Source of the DNA: Methanobacterium sp. UBA294
GTDB lineage: Archaea; Methanobacteriota; Methanobacteria; Methanobacteriales; Methanobacteriaceae
DNA: 15,258 nucleotides
Reading direction: 5' to 3'
Assembly: GCA_002494495.1 (NCBI GenBank)
Contig: DACB01000010.1
Span: 1 to 15,258 of the forward strand
Part shown: positions 1-6,042 of the stretch, piece after piece
Layout: the number at the start of each line of letters is the position of its first letter
Numbering within the stretch: position 1 is the stretch's first letter
Made by a program: the position numbers and the translations under genes
The notes under the pieces: model-generated
Seen by the model: the letters and a program-made list of their open reading frames with translations, nothing else
What the model was told of the DNA's origin: nothing
Database searches by the model: none

Positions 1-1
1 T

Positions 2-106
2 AAGATTGGACTTATTAATAATGTCTGGACTATACTTCTGACATATAGGGTCTCATTTAATAATCCATTTATAAAGGGTGTGGAAAAGTTATTAAGATCT
101 GACTAA
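2..106 (+). pseudogene. Interrupted adhesin-like gene, upstream part ending at attL with a foreign tail
   Basis: The frame that enters from the left edge reads KIGLINN up to the att core, then continues into element DNA for about 27 codons (starting VWTILLTYR) and stops at TAA 104-106. The pre-core codons are in the same phase as the frame leaving the right att copy, so this is the end of the 5' half of a host gene that continues at 15144. The tail after position 23 shows no adhesin character and does not look like a replacement end. Only seven host codons are visible, so the identity depends on the right-hand half. Confidence 0.6.
10..23. repeat. attL core, 14-bp direct repeat
   Basis: ACTTATTAATAATG is identical to 15143-15156, and identity stops at both edges (G versus C before it, T versus G after it). 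It contains the perfect palindrome TTATTAATAA (12-21), which suits a tyrosine recombinase that binds two inverted half-sites around the crossover. It lies in coding phase CTT ATT AAT AAT of the split host gene. Confidence 0.75.
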
Positions 107-483
107 ACCCAGAAGTAGGGATTCCCATATGCAATTTTGGTAACTATCCTAACCCTATATCTATATTTATTCTTTGTGTTGTTTATATATCACTATTTAA
201 GCATTTAACGTTAACTATAAATTTCAAGATCTATCTGTTTTTGCAACTCTTAAAACTAGCAATGGAGATGTTCCCTTGCTTCCTTTCCGTTTTATATATG
301 AATAATTACACCCTAGCGATAGCTCTCGATGTTTATGTGCGTGTAAATCAATTTTTTAGACCGTATTTGGTCCTTTACTTAATTTAAGACAATGAGGTGA
401 TGAAATTGAGCTTGAATTGCAAATGAATTAGGAGATAGGTGACTCGCAGGACGAAAGCAATGGATTAAAAGAAGGTGATTTAG
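107..483. other. Left-end noncoding region upstream of the ArdC-like gene
   Basis: No gene is supported here. The stretch is AT-rich and holds TATA-like sequences at 181-190 and 291-300 (TTTATATATG, the better candidate for the downstream gene), a perfect palindrome TTAACGTTAA at 205-214, and a short hairpin GACC-GTATTT-GGTC near 360-371. Shortly before the gene, several ribosome-binding-like sequences precede tiny frames of under ten codons, for example after GAGGTGA near 394-400. Being next to attL, part of it could bind integrase or accessory proteins, but no repeated arm site could be identified. Confidence 0.4.
291..300 (+). promoter_or_regulatory. Possible TATA box for the ArdC-like gene
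   Basis: TTTATATATG fits an archaeal TATA box. It would start transcription near position 320 and leave a leader of roughly 160 nt before the ATG at 484. A second candidate is at 181-190. Assignment rests on base pattern only. Confidence 0.3.
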
Positions 484-1284
484 ATGAAATTGGAAATACC
501 AACTGAGTTAAGGGGGAAGGAATTGACTTCATATTTAGAGGATACCATGACTGAGTTTACGGACTCAATAGTACAGGATCCCGTTGAAATAGATCGCTTT
601 ATAAGATTGTGGTCTGATAATCTAGGGCTTCATGACTATTCTTGGGGAAATTGCGTTCTCGCATGGATTCAGTATCCTCAAGTATCGATGCTCGCAGGGT
701 TCAAGAAATGGAAAAGTCTGGGAAGAAACGTGCTGCGGGGAGAGCGTGCGATCAAAATTTTGGCGCCATTAATCCGCAAAATTCGAGACACAGAGACAGA
801 TGATGAGATCTATGTAGTAACAGGATTCAAATATGTCAATGTGTTTGATGTCAACCAAACAGATGGAAAAAATTTGTCATTTGGACATGAAAAAATGGTG
901 AAAGGGAACATTTCATTCAATGAAATAAGAAAAATAAGTCCACTACCAGTAATAGTCAAATATGATGGGACTAGCAATGGCAATATAACTCCAGAACGAA
1001 TTTTAATAGCTCCAAAAGACAATCGCAGTGCAATGGTGGCTTGCTTATGTCATGAGATTGCTCACTATAAATTAAATCATCTAGATAGTGACTTAGATAA
1101 AGAAACTAAAGAAGTTGAAGCAGAAACCGTATCTTACATCGTAACCAGCTATCTTGGCTTGGAAAATGAAAAAGCCCAGTACTATGTTGGTGCTTGGAAC
1201 GGAACTGGAAATAAGCTCAAAGGTCGCGGCCGGAAAATCATATCTGTGGCAGAAGCTATAATAAGAGATATTGAAAAGCTTTAA
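484..1284 (+). CDS. ArdC-like antirestriction protein with zinc metalloprotease motif
   Basis: Predicted two-domain protein of 266 residues. Residues about 20-130 resemble the ArdC N-terminal ssDNA-binding domain (SWGN near 53-56, GFKKWKSLGR, GERAI, and the segment GFKYVNVFDVNQT near 114-126). The C-terminal half has the metallopeptidase motif H190-E191-IA-H194, followed by an EVEAET segment (210-215) that supplies a likely third zinc ligand. In known ArdC proteins, from mobile elements, the protein protects incoming DNA against restriction; here that role is inferred. The start is supported by AAGGTGAT at 474-481. It stands alone on the plus strand, nearest attL, where an entry gene would be expected. 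It might instead act as an IrrE/ImmA-like regulator protease, which shares the HExxH fold, but the N-terminal domain favours ArdC. Confidence 0.82.
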   Translation: MKLEIPTELRGKELTSYLEDTMTEFTDSIVQDPVEIDRFIRLWSDNLGLHDYSWGNCVLAWIQYPQVSMLAGFKKWKSLGRNVLRGERAIKILAPLIRKIRDTETDDEIYVVTGFKYVNVFDVNQTDGKNLSFGHEKMVKGNISFNEIRKISPLPVIVKYDGTSNGNITPERILIAPKDNRSAMVACLCHEIAHYKLNHLDSDLDKETKEVEAETVSYIVTSYLGLENEKAQYYVGAWNGTGNKLKGRGRKIISVAEAIIRDIEKL

Positions 1285-1340
1285 ATTAGTTTCTAAATAG
1301 TCTCATATAAGCGTTAGTCTACTAGTTTCTGCATTATATT

Positions 1341-1440
1341 GGTGGCGGCTCTTTTTTTGGGAATTATCAGGCTGAAAGCCGAACCGATAAAGGCGTGTGC
1401 TCTGTGGAATGGAAAAATGAATAAAGCGCGCGCGTGAGCG
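1341..1440. other. GC-rich island between genes; possible structured RNA
   Basis: This 100-base stretch is about 51% G+C by direct count, clearly above the AT-rich intergenic sequence around it. It contains a T-run at 1352-1358 that could end transcription of the ArdC-like gene, a small hairpin GGCT-GAA-AGCC near 1370-1380, and an alternating CG run near 1426-1434. A frame from TTG 1339 to TGA 1437 (32 codons, hydrophobic start) exists but has no ribosome-binding site before it. Whether it is an RNA, a decayed gene or imported DNA is unknown. Confidence 0.25.
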
Positions 1441-1531
1441 ATGAATGAATATGTCTGTTTTTCATTGAATTAAGAGAAACTTAATTATACTTCATATTGA
1501 TAATAATACACAATATTGATCAGAGGGTTCT

Positions 1532-2110
1532 ATGGTTACTATAGAAGATGTTCATTATTTTGATGATGAGGGTAATGTTGATGGTCTTATTGATGCATTA
1601 ACTGACCAAGACAGTAATGTAAGAAGTTTAGCTGCAGAAGCTCTTGGACGCATCACCGGGAAAAACCCGGACATACATCGTTTAGAAGCTGTGAATGAAT
1701 ACCGTTTAATAATTAAAGGTTTAATCGAAGCTAAGCTGAAAATCGATGAGCAAAATTTTACAGCATTACAAAAGTTAAGTTTAATTCCTCCTGAAAACAT
1801 CCTAAAAAATGGTTATCCAGAAGATTTTGTTGAAAGCTTAAGGAAGAAAGATATAAGCCTTGAAAATTTATATGCAGATTTTTATACTGTAAATCCTCCT
1901 GCAGGTTTTACAAAATGCCATAACATATATTTAAAGCACATTGAGTATCTGATTTTAAACCATGAGTATGATCTAAAATACTATGCTTCAACCCTACAAG
2001 CAAATGATAATTCCGATTTATTGAATAATAAGGCAAAATATCTTAATAAGAAGGCTTTGGAAATGGAAAAGATTGCATATCAAGAGTTTTTCAGAGCTGC
2101 CTTAAGGTGA
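1532..2110 (+). CDS. HEAT-repeat protein with C-terminal NPPxGF domain, function unknown
   Basis: 192 residues, no signal peptide or membrane segment. Residues about 17-42 (GLIDALTDQDSNVRSLAAEALGRI) are a clear HEAT-type repeat; only one is obvious. Residues about 110-192 form a helical domain with the signature N121-PPAGF126, H130 and YLKHIEYL, ending RAALR. The next gene product carries the same domain, so the two are likely paralogous in that part. A weak Shine-Dalgarno (AGAGGG, 1522-1527) precedes the ATG. It lies 30 bp before the next gene in the same direction, so the two are probably co-transcribed. HEAT repeats usually mediate protein contacts; no catalytic motif is visible. Specific function is not recognised. 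Confidence 0.75.
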   Translation: MVTIEDVHYFDDEGNVDGLIDALTDQDSNVRSLAAEALGRITGKNPDIHRLEAVNEYRLIIKGLIEAKLKIDEQNFTALQKLSLIPPENILKNGYPEDFVESLRKKDISLENLYADFYTVNPPAGFTKCHNIYLKHIEYLILNHEYDLKYYASTLQANDNSDLLNNKAKYLNKKALEMEKIAYQEFFRAALR

Positions 2111-2140
2111 ATATCATGCGATTATGGGAGGCTTGAACAA

Positions 2141-2464
2141 ATGAATAAAAATGAATATTTAGCAGAACTTAAAGGTTTAAACCAAGCATTGCAAATAGTG
2201 ACATCTCAAATAGTTGAGGCAAACAAAAATGCCATTGAAACCGGGTCGGATGAAACACTCCGGATTCGCAAAGAGGAACACCACGCCAAACTTCTGATGA
2301 TATATTCAAAGTTTAACAATATAAATCCACCTAGTGGTTTTGAAAAAGCTCATCAACTATATTTAGAATCAATCAATTATTCAATGAAAGGAGAAATAAG
2401 TATGGCTTCAAATACACACATGATGGCACATAATGAGACTATGAACGCTGCAGGACTAAGATAA
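2141..2464 (+). CDS. Small helical protein with NPPxGF domain, function unknown
   Basis: 107 residues, soluble and probably all-helical. It consists of an N-terminal helix-rich segment (1-60) followed by N62-PPSGF67, H71 and YLESINY, ending NAAGLR. This matches the C-terminal domain of the upstream gene product position by position (NPPxGFxKxHxxYLxxIxY). The start is supported by GGGAGG at 2126-2131, nine bases before the ATG. His-Met-rich residues near the end (THMMAHNETM) are notable but do not form a recognised metal motif. Probably an operon partner of the HEAT-repeat gene. No known family was recognised with confidence. Confidence 0.75.
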   Translation: MNKNEYLAELKGLNQALQIVTSQIVEANKNAIETGSDETLRIRKEEHHAKLLMIYSKFNNINPPSGFEKAHQLYLESINYSMKGEISMASNTHMMAHNETMNAAGLR

Positions 2465-2663
2465 TCCATCAGAATACCTCAAGGGTTTAAAAAAATAATG
2501 GTGTGAATAAAGTGTTTGGTCATAGAAGGAGGGAGTTCCTAAGGGAGTCTTTTAAGATATTTAGTTTAAGTCTTGAAATAGCGGTATCAATTGGATAGAT
2601 TTAATGAACTAAAAAAGATGGGAAAATTTTAGTGGATATGATAATGTTCATTAGAGATTTAAG

Positions 2664-2762
2664 TTAGTCTTTTTCTGCATACCCACACATATCACAGTAC
2701 CACCAGCCATCTTTCTCGTTGTACATCATTAAATATCCACAACTTGGGCAAAGTCTATCCAT
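2664..2762 (-). CDS. Zinc-ribbon microprotein, 32 residues
   Basis: The minus strand encodes a 32-residue protein with two CxxC knuckles: C5-PS-C8-G and C23-DM-C26-G, separated by 14 residues that include the aromatic run WWY (20-22). This is the layout of a minimal zinc ribbon. The ATG at 2762 is preceded by GGTGG about five bases upstream, a plausible archaeal ribosome-binding site. Such tiny zinc ribbons are common in archaea and may bind nucleic acid or a partner protein; the function here is unknown. It lies downstream of the helicase and on the same strand, but 305 bp beyond its stop, so it could be an extra member of the replication transcript or have its own promoter. Confidence 0.7.
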   Translation of the reverse strand: MDRLCPSCGYLMMYNEKDGWWYCDMCGYAEKD

Positions 2763-2817
2763 TTATACCACCAATTAACTTTATTGTTCTTCAATTTTAA
2801 AATAGTAATCCTATCAA

Positions 2818-2869
2818 TAAATCGATCGATATATACATAGATACATGAATAATCATATTTATCGATTTA
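2818..2869. repeat. Inverted repeat TAAATCGAT...ATCGATTTA with internal ATACAT repeats
   Basis: TAAATCGAT at 2818-2826 and its exact reverse complement at 2861-2869 flank 34 bases. Inside are the palindrome ATCGATCGAT (2821-2830) and two direct ATACAT copies (2833-2838, 2841-2846). The same two modules recur at 5441-5469, 5604-5629 and 13733-13770, all noncoding. Likely protein-binding sites; which protein is unknown. Confidence 0.5.
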
Positions 2870-3067
2870 AGGTTATGTGAGAGTTATTTAGTGAGGAGGG
2901 GCTTTATATTGCAGATTGTCGATTTTGTCCCAGTTGGCACAAGTGTTTTTGATTTAGTTTTTACGAAATTTTCATACATAATAAGAGTTTAATGAATTAG
3001 AAAAGTAAGAAATAAGTTGAATTTTGTTGGGACATTTGGGACAGTAGATTATACCATCCCATCATGT

Positions 3068-4819
3068 TCATGATTGGTCCTTATTGGCTATTTTTTCCAA
3101 CACTCGATATTCTATTTCTGCTTGTGCTTCTTCATCTCCCCATCTTACTAATGCTTCCAGCTCCTCAGTATCTTTATCCTTTAAAACGCCAATGGCTCTA
3201 ATGAAAGTAAAAGTCCTGGTTTTATCTCCACTAATCCTTTTGTCATGATCATCGCCACCTATGGCCCTTATGGCATTGTAGTAATGCTCGTTATTCTGAG
3301 GTGCCTTAATATCTTCGGTTTTAAGGTATTCGGAGATGATATTGATCACTTCATCCCTAGTTACGTAATCTGTGGGATCATTAGTTTTTTCAAAGAGCTC
3401 TTCAGCAGCGTATAAACACGGGTTAGATAGTTTGAGGTATTCTCTGCGCAGATCCTCTTCTGTCATAGTAGTTGCCCATCCATCCGATTCAACATTTTTG
3501 TATGCATTTACCGATTTATATATGAGTCCTTCAATTCCTTTAACATCATTTAACAGTTCATCTTTAATTTTTGGGTCGTTGAACGTGTTAGTTAGCTTAA
3601 TTATTATCACTCTACGCCAGAATGCAAAAGTGTCATCATTCACTGGTGGCAATTGGTTCCCTACCCCTATGATCTTGCAGCCCAATATCGTGTTCACAGC
3701 TTCTTTGTGTTTACGGTTGACAGTGATTAAGTCTTCACCTGTAACTGCCTTGATAATGCCAGTGTCGGTAATTTTTCGCTTAGGCAAATCATATAAGATA
3801 TTGATTTTTTTCCCTAACAATGGTTGCAACCCAAAATCATTTTTAAATTCATGTAATCCTACAGCTCCCACACTGGAATGAAAAATTGAGCGGATCAATG
3901 CCATTAATGTGGATTTACCATTTGCCCCATCTCCAGTTAAAAAAAACATTTTATGGTGTGGATTAGAGTGTGTAAAACAATATCCTAGTATTTGCAGAAA
4001 TAACAAATATCTTTCATCATCTATTAAGATCTCCTTGAGTTTGGTATCAAAAAACTCAGATCTGGCTTCCGGATCCCAATTAAAAGGAACTTGAAATGTA
4101 ACAAACTCATCACTATTAAAATCTTCAGTTTCTAGTGTCTCAACGTTTAATAGACAATTTTGGAACGCTAAGTAATTCTTAGATTCATCTTTGATGGTTG
4201 TAAATGTTCCCATTATCTTGACTACTTCATCCATCAGGAATTTATTGTGGTATCTTTTACTTAGAAAAGCAGCAAACTCTGTATTGTTATATGGCTCATA
4301 AACTCCCTTAGTGGGATTATAAATATGAAGTTCACTTGTGAGTCTGTTAATAACAATCTTATTATCTTTTTCTAATTCTTTGGCTATTTCTATTAACTGA
4401 GTATCTTTTTTACTCCGTTCTAATGTTACGATGTCAGATGGGAATATACGGGATTCTCTTTCATTGATAAACTCCCCTGCTTTCGTTATATGATCTTTTG
4501 CATCGATATTGAAGGCCTCTTTAGCTATTTTTACTAATTTATTATCTCTTTGCTTGTTGTCAACTGCTAAAGATTTCTTACTTGCAACTATACGAGATTT
4601 TTTACGTCCTAATTCACCTCTAAGGTACCAGTGGGTGTTATAGCCGTCAATGTCCCTAGAATGTTTGATATATAGATCTCCATCTGGTAAAGTTTCACAG
4701 AATAAACTGATTTCTCCTGGATTAAATATAATCTGTTTTCCATTGAAATGTCCCATCGGCACCTTTTTTACAACCCCCATACCATCCTTAATTATGTGTT
4801 TATTTTCTTTTTTAGACAT
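3068..4819 (-). CDS. D5/P4-type SF3 replicative helicase (phage/plasmid primase family)
   Basis: 583 residues. The C-terminal half is a superfamily 3 helicase of the D5/P4 class: Walker A at 296-304 (GDGANGKST, K302), a Walker B-like strand with D344 (KINILYDL, 338-345), sensor motif GNQLPP (387-392), and WRR (401-403) carrying the likely arginine finger. A helical D5_N-like segment precedes it (about 190-290) and a winged-helix-like tail follows (about 480-540). It probably unwinds DNA at the element's origin. Full P4-type proteins carry an N-terminal primase domain; here the first 180 residues show no clear primase residues, so primase activity is doubtful. The start is supported by AGGTGAT (complement of 4825-4831) five bases upstream. 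Co-transcribed with the small regulator 17 bp upstream. Confidence 0.88.
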   Translation of the reverse strand: MSKKENKHIIKDGMGVVKKVPMGHFNGKQIIFNPGEISLFCETLPDGDLYIKHSRDIDGYNTHWYLRGELGRKKSRIVASKKSLAVDNKQRDNKLVKIAKEAFNIDAKDHITKAGEFINERESRIFPSDIVTLERSKKDTQLIEIAKELEKDNKIVINRLTSELHIYNPTKGVYEPYNNTEFAAFLSKRYHNKFLMDEVVKIMGTFTTIKDESKNYLAFQNCLLNVETLETEDFNSDEFVTFQVPFNWDPEARSEFFDTKLKEILIDDERYLLFLQILGYCFTHSNPHHKMFFLTGDGANGKSTLMALIRSIFHSSVGAVGLHEFKNDFGLQPLLGKKINILYDLPKRKITDTGIIKAVTGEDLITVNRKHKEAVNTILGCKIIGVGNQLPPVNDDTFAFWRRVIIIKLTNTFNDPKIKDELLNDVKGIEGLIYKSVNAYKNVESDGWATTMTEEDLRREYLKLSNPCLYAAEELFEKTNDPTDYVTRDEVINIISEYLKTEDIKAPQNNEHYYNAIRAIGGDDHDKRISGDKTRTFTFIRAIGVLKDKDTEELEALVRWGDEEAQAEIEYRVLEKIANKDQS

Positions 4820-4836
4820 TATGTATCACCTTATGT

Positions 4837-5040
4837 TCAATCAATCTTGGATTTGTATTTGTATATAGGTGAATACCGTTCAATTGCCTCTTCTTTATGA
4901 TTATCTATAAATACTTGGATTGAATCATTAATCAAACGCATTGCAGATACAGAACCACCATTTTGCTTAACTTGCTCTTGAATTTCATCTAAAGCCTCTT
5001 TATGATCTGGCCTTAAATGCACTAATTTCTGATATTTCAT
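4837..5040 (-). CDS. Small ribbon-helix-helix-like DNA-binding protein
   Basis: 67 residues with a pattern typical of CopG/MetJ-type ribbon-helix-helix proteins: a short strand (KLVHLRP, 5-11), a helix rich in charged residues (HKEALDEIQEQVKQ), a turn NGGSVS (27-32), and a second helix (AMRLINDSIQVFIDNH). Such proteins dimerise and bind operator DNA through the paired N-terminal strands. The start follows a strong GGAGGT (complement of 5048-5053). It precedes the helicase gene by 17 bp in the same operon, as expected for a copy-number or replication repressor. The palindromes in the adjacent noncoding DNA are natural candidate targets, but that link is inference. Confidence 0.7.
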   Translation of the reverse strand: MKYQKLVHLRPDHKEALDEIQEQVKQNGGSVSAMRLINDSIQVFIDNHKEEAIERYSPIYKYKSKID

Positions 5041-5085
5041 TTTAATTACCTCCAGTAACTTTATATATATAACTGTTAAATTGCT

Positions 5086-5095
5086 TTTATATAAA
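5086..5095 (-). promoter_or_regulatory. TATA box for the regulator-helicase operon
   Basis: TTTATATAAA, read on the minus strand, would place transcription start near 5062 and give a leader of about 20 nt that includes GGAGGT. A second TATA-like run at 5062-5070 is too close to the ATG to leave room for that ribosome-binding site, so the farther one is preferred. Confidence 0.5.
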
Positions 5096-5440
5096 CATTA
5101 CGGTTTTAAATTAAAAATAGAGCTAAAGAGTTAACATTAACTCCGTTTATGAGAAAATGAAAGCTTTTTAGATAAAACAAAGAAGGGATAATAAGGGGAA
5201 AATATAGGATCTGAGCTATCTACTTAGTGAATCGATAGTCGATAAAATAATTTTATATGAAAAAATATCTATTTATGCAATAAAACATACCAAAACATCC
5301 TATAACAAGACCATAATTAGATTAAGCTCTAAAAATGAATAGTTCATGACTTTAATTCAAATAAAAATATAAAAACGTACTCTAAATCGCCTATTTGCCC
5401 TACCCATACGCTTCAAATACATTACAGTTGCAACACTTTT

Positions 5441-5469
5441 TTTATCGATTTCTAAATCTATACATGTAT
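5441..5469. repeat. ATCGAT plus ATACATGTAT palindrome cluster
   Basis: TTTATCGATT at 5441-5450 is followed by the perfect 10-bp palindrome ATACATGTAT at 5460-5469. It uses the same ATCGAT and ATACAT modules as the clusters at 2818-2869, 5604-5629 and 13733-13770. Confidence 0.4.
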
Positions 5470-5504
5470 CGGTTGGTGAATCTGACGCTTAAAAGTGCCC
5501 TTAC

Positions 5505-5565
5505 TATTTCATTTGAGTTGATTGTGCAAATCCATATCATGTACTGATATCACCAAAATGAAATA
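5505..5565. repeat. Nested inverted repeat
   Basis: Outer arms TATTTCATTT (5505-5514) and AAATGAAATA (5556-5565) are exact reverse complements. Inside them, ATATCA (5534-5539) and TGATAT (5545-5550) form a second exact pair around TGTAC. On the minus strand the inner stem would enclose the ATG of the 32-codon frame at 5442-5540. It could be an operator, an origin structure or an RNA structure. Confidence 0.5.
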
Positions 5566-5603
5566 AGGTGCAATTAAATAAATACAAACACTTTAAACTA
5601 TAT

Positions 5604-5629
5604 AATTATCGATTGATACATCGATAATT
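5604..5629. repeat. Perfect 10-bp inverted repeat AATTATCGAT/ATCGATAATT
   Basis: Exact 10-bp arms at 5604-5613 and 5620-5629 are separated by six bases (TGATAC). The spacing and symmetry suit a dimeric DNA-binding protein such as the ribbon-helix-helix product encoded nearby. Confidence 0.55.
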
Positions 5630-5947
5630 TAACCGACTTATATAAAGGACCTTATAAGGAGAAGGTTGATGTCTATGTCCATTAAATACTTGGTAAATTT
5701 AATAATCTGACGGAAATAAACCTTTCTAAACCTTCCTAACGTATTTTTTCACTACATTTTGTGTTAATTTAAAATTTAAATGTTAAAACTTAGCATAAAT
5801 GAGTGATTTGCCCTATAGGGTCAGATGTATTTACACACAGCATCGATGACCTTTAAAATATGTATGTGTGGCTTTGTGTATTTGTAAATAGATAAGCAAG
5901 TAAGTGTAACAATTTATTGTCCATTATTTCATTTGTCTTATTCCCAA

Positions 5948-5970
5948 CTATTAATGTAGCCCTATTAATG
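5948..5970 (+). promoter_or_regulatory. Paired CTATTAATG repeats upstream of the hsdM promoter
   Basis: CTATTAATG occurs at 5948-5956 and again at 5962-5970, 14 bases apart, ending about 22 bases before the presumed hsdM TATA box. The arrangement suits an upstream operator or activator site, but no binding protein can be named. Confidence 0.35.
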
Positions 5971-5991
5971 ATGGAATAGAAAAATTTATTG

Positions 5992-5999
5992 TTTATAAT
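5992..5999 (+). promoter_or_regulatory. TATA box of the restriction-modification operon
   Basis: TTTATAAT would place transcription start around 6020-6025, giving a leader of about 20 nt to the hsdM ATG at 6043. The leader has only a weak ribosome-binding sequence (GGGTTG). No other promoter candidate is as well placed. Confidence 0.45.
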
Positions 6000-6042
6000 G
6001 AAAAATAGAAATTCATAGTATTATTATAGGGTTGTAATAATC

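Larger units (their letters stand above)
2465..3067. other. Largely noncoding region with one microgene and several repeats
   Basis: Apart from the zinc-ribbon microgene on the minus strand, no gene is well supported. Visible items are: a GTG-started frame at 2503-2598 (31 codons) whose product is interrupted, with a shift in frame from a continuation reading LDRFNELKKM; an ATCGAT/ATACAT repeat cluster at 2818-2869; a TTG-started 27-codon frame at 2909-2992 after a strong GAGGAGGGG; and three copies of TGGGACA (3028-3034, 3037-3043, and inverted at 2926-2932). The helicase gene ends at 3068, its stop lying in the inverted repeat ATCATG-TT-CATGAT (3061-3074). Confidence 0.45.
5041..6042. other. 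1-kb AT-rich divergent control region and candidate replication origin
   Basis: No convincing gene lies between the helicase operon and hsdM, which diverge from here. The region is very AT-rich and dense in exact symmetries: ATAAAAT-A-ATTTTAT (5242-5256), ATACATGTAT (5460-5469), a nested inverted repeat (5505-5565), AATTATCGAT/ATCGATAATT (5604-5629), CCCTATAGGG (5811-5820) and CATCGATG (5841-5848). Two tiny frames have ribosome-binding-like sequences: a 32-codon minus frame at 5442-5540 and a 13-codon plus frame at 5669-5710. Neither resembles a known protein. Position beside the helicase gene suggests an origin; this is inference. Confidence 0.5.

Noticed and set aside
2909..2992. TTG-started 27-codon frame after the strong GAGGAGGGG
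   Set aside because: The ribosome-binding-like sequence is good, but the peptide is short, hydrophobic and unremarkable, and it overlaps the inverted TGGGACA repeat; too little to call a gene.
3028..3043. TGGGACA direct repeat as possible replication iterons
   Set aside because: Only two direct copies and one distant inverted copy are present; too few for an iteron array.
3372..3881. Long open frame (169 codons) on the plus strand inside the helicase gene
   Set aside because: It is antisense to the conserved SF3 motifs, has no ribosome-binding site and gives a low-complexity serine/leucine-rich product; it is a shadow of the helicase.
5669..5710. 13-codon plus-strand frame after AAGGAGAAGG with a TATATAAA upstream
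   Set aside because: The TATA box is so close that transcription would start near the ATG and exclude the ribosome-binding sequence; the peptide is tiny, so I did not list it as a gene.
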